From NCBI GenBank assembly GCA_029859385.1, contig JAOUDF010000024.1:1-20298 (forward strand): a stretch of 20,298 nucleotides of DNA. Reading direction: 5' to 3'. The notes under the pieces were generated by a model, which was not told the DNA's origin, ran no database searches, and was given only the letters and a program-made list of their open reading frames with translations. The position numbers were made by a program, and so were the translations under genes. Source of the stretch: Nitrospirota bacterium (GTDB lineage: Bacteria; Nitrospirota; JAOUDF01). The stretch's first letter is position 1. Every line of letters begins with the position of its first letter. Positions 15,595 through 20,298 of the stretch are shown piece after piece.

Positions 15595-16386
15595 TTAAGT
15601 CCTTGCCGATTTCATAATGAAGTCGGCGAGTCGACGTGCCGCATCAGGAACACCACGATAGCCGGGGAAATAGTTGACATCTATGATGCGGGGGCCGGTC
15701 TCGGTTTCGGCGATGTCGAGGCCGTAGAGTTCCAGGCCAAAGGCCTCACCGCATCGACGGGCGATATCCTCCACCTCGGGAGAGAGGCGTTCCGGCACCC
15801 CCGCCTTCAGATAGCTGTCGGGGGTGAATTCTTTCCGTATGCCGAATATCTCATCGCCGATGGCGCAGATCTTGAGGTCCCGCCTTGCATCGGCGAAATA
15901 TTTCTGGGCAAAGGATATACCAGGGTAGGCCTCCGCCTCCGGAAGCGTCGCCACGCTGTCGGCCACTGCAATGCCCACGCCGTGATACCCTCGGTGAGGC
16001 TTGAAGATAAGAGGACCTGCCTTCACCTCTTCAGAGAGAAAAGCGGGTGCGGATGCCGCAATCGAATGGGGCCCCGGAATGCCTGCCCGGGCCATGGTAA
16101 CAGCCGCCATAACCTTGTCTTTAGCCAGCATGCAGGCATTGACACTGTTCATGACCCGCCCTCCCATTGTCTCCAGGGCATTGGCCAGACTCAGCGACAT
16201 TTCGCTGTCGGACTTGAGAAGGTACAAGTCGTCAGCAACCGTAAATTCATCGAGTCTGAGCAGTACTTCCTCGGCAAAAATGACCTTTACGGCAGCCCCG
16301 CGCGTCCCAAGGCGTGCGAACGTCTCGGCCATGATCGGATTAAGGCGGGGGGGATTCCCCCGCTCCATGAGAAACGCTATTTTCAT
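15595..16386 (-). CDS. ATP-grasp enzyme with ITPK-like DVNYFPGY motif
   Basis: This 263-aa cytosolic protein has an ATP-grasp fold of the RimK/glutathione-synthetase type. An N-terminal pre-ATP-grasp domain (1-85) is followed by MLAKDKV (ATP lysine near K91), LIFKPHRGYHGVGIAV (K129 and glycine-rich loop), DLKICAIGDEIFGIRK, ELYGLDI (D224) and RIIDVNYFPGYRGV (D236, N238 as metal ligands). RimK-type ligases normally read EVN, while DxNYFPGY is the signature of inositol 1,3,4-trisphosphate 5/6-kinases. So either amide ligation or polyol-phosphate kinase activity is conceivable. The start ATG overlaps the stop of the preceding ATP-grasp gene (ATGA). The two proteins are related but clearly diverged, suggesting successive steps or a heteromer. 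Function unassigned. Confidence 0.85.
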   Translation of the reverse strand: MKIAFLMERGNPPRLNPIMAETFARLGTRGAAVKVIFAEEVLLRLDEFTVADDLYLLKSDSEMSLSLANALETMGGRVMNSVNACMLAKDKVMAAVTMARAGIPGPHSIAASAPAFLSEEVKAGPLIFKPHRGYHGVGIAVADSVATLPEAEAYPGISFAQKYFADARRDLKICAIGDEIFGIRKEFTPDSYLKAGVPERLSPEVEDIARRCGEAFGLELYGLDIAETETGPRIIDVNYFPGYRGVPDAARRLADFIMKSART

Positions 16387-17264
16387 CTACTCGCCTCCGA
16401 AAGCTGACGGCGAACCTTTCCGGTACTGCGGTACAACCCCTGTGCACGCTGGTGAAGATAATGAGCAATGGCGGCCGGGGCTTCGACAGGGCCTTTAAAA
16501 CCTGGCAGCGCGTTGACATCGACCACCCACGACTGGTCTCCCGACAGGAGGAAATCGACTCCGTAGAGTTCAAGCCCCAAGGCCCTGCCGCATGCCCGAG
16601 CTGTTTCGCGGACCGAGGGGGGGATTTCTGCCGGCCTACCCAGCTTGTCCTCCATGGTCACGGCGGGCCACGGCCTCGTAATGGCCCACATCTTCTCACC
16701 CACAACGTACACCTTCAGGTCTTTGCCCGATGTTTCCACCCCCTGCTGTGCAAAGAGGGGAAGCGGCAATCCCCACGGATCGGATTGGGCTTCTACAGCT
16801 CTCATCTCGCCGGCTGTACGGACACAAAACACCCCCCGGCCGCGCGATCCACCCGAAGGCTTGATCCATACGGGTGCGCCGTTGACAAGGCGGGAGAGCA
16901 AGTCGGGCCTTCCGGTCGTCCATGACGGCGGCACCGGGACACCCGCAGCCGCCAGCACCGCCGTAGAGGCGACCTTGTCCTTGGTCAGCACCGTCGCGCG
17001 GTAACCGTTTACTATCACCGCGCCCGCCATGGTGAGCGCACCGGCCAGGCTCATGGTAAGCGGAGTCTTCGACTTGAGTACGTACAGGTCGTATTCCGGC
17101 CTTATATTCGCCAGGTCCCACGCCCTGGTTTCAGGGACCAGCAGATCGACGAGCGCCCCCATGCTCCTGAGCCGCTCAACGATCTCAGTTGTTACGGCGC
17201 TAACGTGAGGCGCTTCTTCGCCCGATCCGTTACTCGTGAGAAAAAATGCTATTCGCATCGGCAT
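16383..17264 (-). CDS. ATP-grasp (RimK-like) enzyme, first of a tandem pair
   Basis: This 293-aa protein has the same architecture as its downstream neighbour: a pre-ATP-grasp domain (1-90), TVLTKDKVAS (K97), VWIKPSGGSRGRGV (K135 and flexible loop), GKDLKVYVVGEKMWAI, ELYGVDF (D237) and WVVDVNALPGFKGP (D249, N251). The metal motif reads DVNALPGF, closer to RimK-type ligases than the partner's NYFPGY, but again with Asp in place of Glu. A basic C-terminal tail (RSTGKVRRQLSEASR) is extra. The ATG at 17264 has GGAG 4 nt upstream; the ATG at 17258 is an alternative. It begins 23 bp after the histidine kinase stop. Likely activity is ATP-dependent ligation or phosphorylation of an unknown substrate. 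Confidence 0.85.
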   Translation of the reverse strand: MPMRIAFFLTSNGSGEEAPHVSAVTTEIVERLRSMGALVDLLVPETRAWDLANIRPEYDLYVLKSKTPLTMSLAGALTMAGAVIVNGYRATVLTKDKVASTAVLAAAGVPVPPSWTTGRPDLLSRLVNGAPVWIKPSGGSRGRGVFCVRTAGEMRAVEAQSDPWGLPLPLFAQQGVETSGKDLKVYVVGEKMWAITRPWPAVTMEDKLGRPAEIPPSVRETARACGRALGLELYGVDFLLSGDQSWVVDVNALPGFKGPVEAPAAIAHYLHQRAQGLYRSTGKVRRQLSEASR

Positions 17265-17287
17265 ACAACTCCAAGAATTATTGCCTG

Positions 17288-19030
17288 CTATTGAGGCCCT
17301 TCCAAACCCAGCTCTATCTCAAAACTGGTGCCCTTGCCCGGTTCACTGCTGACTGAAATTCGACCGCCGTGGGCATCGACAATCCTCTCAACCACCGGCA
17401 GTCCCAGACCGATTTCGCCTGATCTTGTAGTGAAGAACGGATCAAATATTTCCTTCAACCGGTCCTCCTCAATCCCGATGCCGGTATCGCTTATGGCAAT
17501 CATGACCTTGTCGGTATCAAGGGAGGTCCTGATGCTGATCACGCCTCCATCAGGCATCGACTGCATGGCGTTGACTATCAGATTGCCGAAGGCCTTCCGC
17601 ATCATCTTCCCGTCGAGCAGGAGTGGAGGCACGGTTCCGTCATAGAGCTTCTCTATCGCAATGTGGGGGATATCCCCTTCCGATACCAGATTCGGAGTGC
17701 CAACATCGTCATGCCTTCTTCGTGGAGCGACACTCCCTGATGGAATATGAGTCGATGCTTTTTCCAGTGCCGCATCAATGATTTCAGACAGGCGACACAG
17801 CGACAGTTGTGGTTTCACCGGGCGTGTGTAATCGAGAAATGCACTGGCGAGATTGTCCAGCTTCCTGGCTTCATCATTAAATGCGGCCCGAAGCTCCTGC
17901 AATTCCGGTCCCTGCTCATACCCACCGTTGTTCAACGCTGTCTCCATCTGCTGTACTACAAATTTCATGGCGTTCAATGGACCGCGAATCTCATGGGCTA
18001 TGCCCGCCGCCATCAGTGCCGACGCAGTGTAGCGTTCCGAGCGAAGCAGCTTTTGCTGTGTCTGTTGCAGCTCGGTAATCTTTATGGTCAACTCGCGATT
18101 AACCCCCTGTAACTGGGCGGTAGCCTGCTCAACCCGGTCCTGCAGAGAACGGTTCAACTCATTCACTTCTTCCCGGGATTTTCTCAAGCTTCCGACCATT
18201 TGATTAAAATTCTCAGCAAGCCGCCCGATCTCGTCATGCCGCGCTATCGTCAGACTGGACGAGAAATCTCCCGCCTTCACGGTCTCTATGGCGTCGCCAA
18301 GGGACTGGATGGGTGCTGTTACCAGTTTGCGTGTAGAGACAAGGATTATCAGGATCATGCACGTCAGTGCACCTGCAAATATCCCGAACGCTTTTATGAT
18401 AGATTCACGGGCCTGGGCAAAGGCCTTGTCCATTGATATCTGGATAACGATGCCGCCCACCGTAGCGCCCAACGAATCGTGAAGCGGCATGACGACTTCC
18501 CAAAGATATTCATGCTTTTTGCGGTTCCATAATCCCTCCACAAGATGCTCGATCTTCAAGTGTTTCTTGACTGCTTCATAGATGTCTCTCCCGCTCTTGC
18601 GCTCCATGATCTCCAGCAGCGTCAGCTCGCTGTTGGTTCTGATCGCCTCGACATCCCAAAACTCCGGATCTCGGCCTATTTCCTCTTCCCGCGTACTCAT
18701 CACAATCTTGTAGCCGTACTGGGAGTTCTGAACAGGGGCTACCAGCTCAATCTCGTTTATCTCTTCATGGGCCTCGTCCAGGACCTGCATCTTACGCTTG
18801 AACTCGTCAAGGGGCGGCAATCCCTTGTGACTTTGGGCCGCCACATCGAAGGTGCGGGCCAGTATCATTGCCTTGTCCTTGATCTGCTCGGCAATGGCGC
18901 CGACAATTACCTGAAGATGCATAATGGTCGCAGCCAGCGCGATAAAAAACACGGCGACCGACACGACGCCGACAAAGGCGGTCTGAAGTTTTTTTTGAGA
19001 CTTGAATTTCATATCATGTTTATCCGGCAT
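17288..19030 (-). CDS. Membrane sensor histidine kinase (Cache-like sensor, HAMP, HisKA, HATPase)
   Basis: This 580-aa two-component kinase has TM1 at 18-40, a periplasmic sensor of about 170 residues that looks Cache-like, TM2 at about 211-233, HAMP (234-286), a coiled coil (285-335), HisKA with phospho-acceptor H346 in AHEIRGPLN, and a HATPase. The HATPase shows N-box GNLIVNAM (482-489), DTGIGI (515-520), FDPFFTT (529-535) and GLGLP (541-545). About 40 unusual residues (430-470) with RRRHDD are inserted before the HATPase. The H-box reads HEIRGPL rather than HEIRNPL. The start is uncertain: the ATG at 19030 lacks a clear ribosome site, and the ATG at 19012 has GGAT about 10 nt upstream. No response regulator lies in the window. 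It is 35 bp after the dehydrogenase-like gene and 23 bp before the ATP-grasp pair. Confidence 0.9.
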   Translation of the reverse strand: MPDKHDMKFKSQKKLQTAFVGVVSVAVFFIALAATIMHLQVIVGAIAEQIKDKAMILARTFDVAAQSHKGLPPLDEFKRKMQVLDEAHEEINEIELVAPVQNSQYGYKIVMSTREEEIGRDPEFWDVEAIRTNSELTLLEIMERKSGRDIYEAVKKHLKIEHLVEGLWNRKKHEYLWEVVMPLHDSLGATVGGIVIQISMDKAFAQARESIIKAFGIFAGALTCMILIILVSTRKLVTAPIQSLGDAIETVKAGDFSSSLTIARHDEIGRLAENFNQMVGSLRKSREEVNELNRSLQDRVEQATAQLQGVNRELTIKITELQQTQQKLLRSERYTASALMAAGIAHEIRGPLNAMKFVVQQMETALNNGGYEQGPELQELRAAFNDEARKLDNLASAFLDYTRPVKPQLSLCRLSEIIDAALEKASTHIPSGSVAPRRRHDDVGTPNLVSEGDIPHIAIEKLYDGTVPPLLLDGKMMRKAFGNLIVNAMQSMPDGGVISIRTSLDTDKVMIAISDTGIGIEEDRLKEIFDPFFTTRSGEIGLGLPVVERIVDAHGGRISVSSEPGKGTSFEIELGLEGPQ

Positions 19031-19065
19031 GTTGATGCGAACAGGAGATTTCTCCGTTACGCATG

Positions 19066-20298
19066 CTATAACATACCCGTAACCCGGCTAATCCAGCGGG
19101 ATTTCGGCAAAACTGGTGATGTTCCAGGCGAGGTCTTTGCGATTGAGGCTGTCGATGGGACAGGAACGGCCGCAGCCGAACCTTTCTTTTCCCTGGAACG
19201 CAATATCCTGCTGCGCTCCCTGATACGCTCCGTTGCCCGTTTGATCACGAGGGTCTCCAGAAAGCTGGAGATACGGGCATCTCTGAATTCCAGCGCTACT
19301 TCCGCCAGGGCCCCCATTACCACTTCGGATTCGTACTCTTCACAAAGTTGCTTGCTCACATCGCGTATGACGTCGGCGAGCAGCTCCTCGTGAGCTGAAA
19401 TTACCGCGTGCTCAAGTTTTCCTCGATGAACTGCCCAATGCCGCTTTATGCATTGCGCCAGAGGCTCATGAGGCAGAAGCCCGCTGACATCCGTCAGGAC
19501 CCTGTCGACACCGTCATTGGAGATTACATACTGCATTGTCCTTGACTGGAGATCCTGTTCATTCTCATAGGCAAGGGCCGCGCCAATCGTCCGCGCCAGA
19601 TTTTCGTAGGGGAGGTTGTGCCGGGCCGCCAGTCGCGCAGGGCCCAGCAGACGTTCCTGGGAGGTCAGTTTCCGCTGGGGGCCTTTGGCAACGCGGGTTA
19701 TCATATCCTGGAGACCGGCATCCTCTATCCGCAGCAAAGCCTCTTGTGCATCCTGCACGATGGCGATATCGAGGTCGGGGAATTCCGCCCTGAATGCATT
19801 CGAAGCCTCTTCAAGCGCCCCTTTTATAACCGGCAATATCTCGGGATGCCGTGCCGCCTCGTGGATATAGGTGCAACCGTATTGATGGCCGATATAGGCG
19901 GCAACTGCCTGGGCCAGATTGATAGTGGAGAGCTTTGCAAGAAACAGGGCATCGAAATCACGGGAAATGGTGGCATGACATATTTCCGGAAAAGGTTCCA
20001 CCAGCCCCCGGCTGTCAATGAGCAGGTCTCCCGGTATATCGACAGTGAAATGCAGCACCCCGTCCCTGACCTCACCGCCGGTCATGATCCGGTGGGTAAG
20101 CGCCGCGGAGAATCCTGCGCACTTCTTGAGAACAGCGGCCTTGTCCGCACTTATTCCGCTTACAATCTGGTGGCGGAGATAGGCGCCCGTCCCCGGCAGG
20201 TTTTCGGAGGCAATGATGTTCACCGAGGGAGCCTGTCGTTCATGGCGTCGCCAGAGGCCCTCCGCTATCATCGGCGCTATGTCCGGGAGGTTGTCGAT
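19066..20298 (-). CDS. Mannitol-1-phosphate 5-dehydrogenase-like protein with C-terminal extension (partial, N-terminus beyond right edge)
   Basis: 410 residues are visible; the frame is open to the window edge, so the Rossmann NAD domain lies outside. The visible part matches the long-chain polyol dehydrogenase family (MtlD): NIIASENLPGTG, then LAKLSTINLAQAVAAYIG, which aligns with the E. coli active-site helix KLFTLNTGHAITAYLG. Numbering from the Met at 20271, Lys113 and Asn118 are kept but the family His is Gln121. The domain continues through PVIKGALEEA and KLTSQERLLGP to about residue 283. About 115 extra residues follow: a helical segment (284-358, with ARISSFLETLVIKRATERIRER) resembling small helical domains of DUF3562 type, then a Ser/Pro/Ala/Lys-rich tail (360-401). 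E. coli MtlD (about 380 aa) lacks this part. Substrate and activity are open. Confidence 0.75.
   Translation of the reverse strand: MDNLPDIAPMIAEGLWRRHERQAPSVNIIASENLPGTGAYLRHQIVSGISADKAAVLKKCAGFSAALTHRIMTGGEVRDGVLHFTVDIPGDLLIDSRGLVEPFPEICHATISRDFDALFLAKLSTINLAQAVAAYIGHQYGCTYIHEAARHPEILPVIKGALEEASNAFRAEFPDLDIAIVQDAQEALLRIEDAGLQDMITRVAKGPQRKLTSQERLLGPARLAARHNLPYENLARTIGAALAYENEQDLQSRTMQYVISNDGVDRVLTDVSGLLPHEPLAQCIKRHWAVHRGKLEHAVISAHEELLADVIRDVSKQLCEEYESEVVMGALAEVALEFRDARISSFLETLVIKRATERIRERSRILRSREKKGSAAAVPVPSTASIAKTSPGTSPVLPKSRWISRVTGML

Noticed and set aside
15187..16407. Long open frame on the plus strand
   Set aside because: It is antisense to the MFS and ATP-grasp genes, whose products have clear family motifs; its own translation has no recognisable domain and results from GC-rich codon bias.
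19044..19055. Inverted repeat GGAGA-TT-TCTCC before the histidine kinase
   Set aside because: The stem is only 5 bp with a 2-nt centre, it lies inside a 35-bp gap, and there is no second copy; too weak to call an operator.

Overview
The window looks like a chromosomal core region of a GC-rich Gram-negative bacterium. The two outer-membrane porins with coiled-coil N-termini, the pst/phoU layout and the QueH-type queuosine enzymes suggest a Geobacter-like Desulfobacterota (deltaproteobacterial) species. That placement is inference from gene style, not a database match. I see no transposase, integrase, phage gene or CRISPR array. Except for two genes, everything is coded on the minus strand, mostly in tightly packed operons with 1-4 bp overlaps.

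Region 1 (1-1400): pdxA (cut by the left window edge) is preceded on the same strand by tRNA-Leu(UAA) and tRNA-Cys(GCA), with one sigma70-type promoter in front of the tRNAs. A 53-codon iron-sulfur protein gene is transcribed divergently. Region 2 (1455-3390): a queuosine operon queH-queE-queC makes 7-deazaguanine precursors and reduces epoxyqueuosine. Region 3 (3450-5750): a plus-strand PHP-domain phosphoesterase converges stop-to-stop on a CLC chloride channel/transporter.

Region 4 (5748-12670) is a phosphate-starvation locus. The order of transcription is phosphate-selective-type porin, pstS, pstC, pstA, pstB, phoU, a small exported protein and a DUF2231 membrane protein with a His-rich tail. 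Both the porin and pstS are preceded by arrays of 11-bp-phased 7-mers (TGTTAAG on the plus strand, CTTAACA toward the genes). These read as Pho boxes, each placed the same distance from a -10-like hexamer. A second, paralogous porin (12894-14246) lies just upstream and is closed off by a strong intrinsic terminator.

Region 5 (14314-20298) is the least conventional part. A mannitol-1-phosphate-dehydrogenase-like gene (cut by the right edge) carries a Gln where the family His is expected and has an extra C-terminal domain. It is followed at short spacing by a membrane sensor histidine kinase, two different tandem ATP-grasp enzymes and an MFS transporter. One ATP-grasp protein carries a DVNYFPGYRG motif that resembles the metal-binding signature of inositol-trisphosphate 5/6-kinases. 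This candidate sensor, synthesis and export operon next to the phosphate locus is the best place to look for an undescribed system. Its product cannot be deduced from sequence alone.
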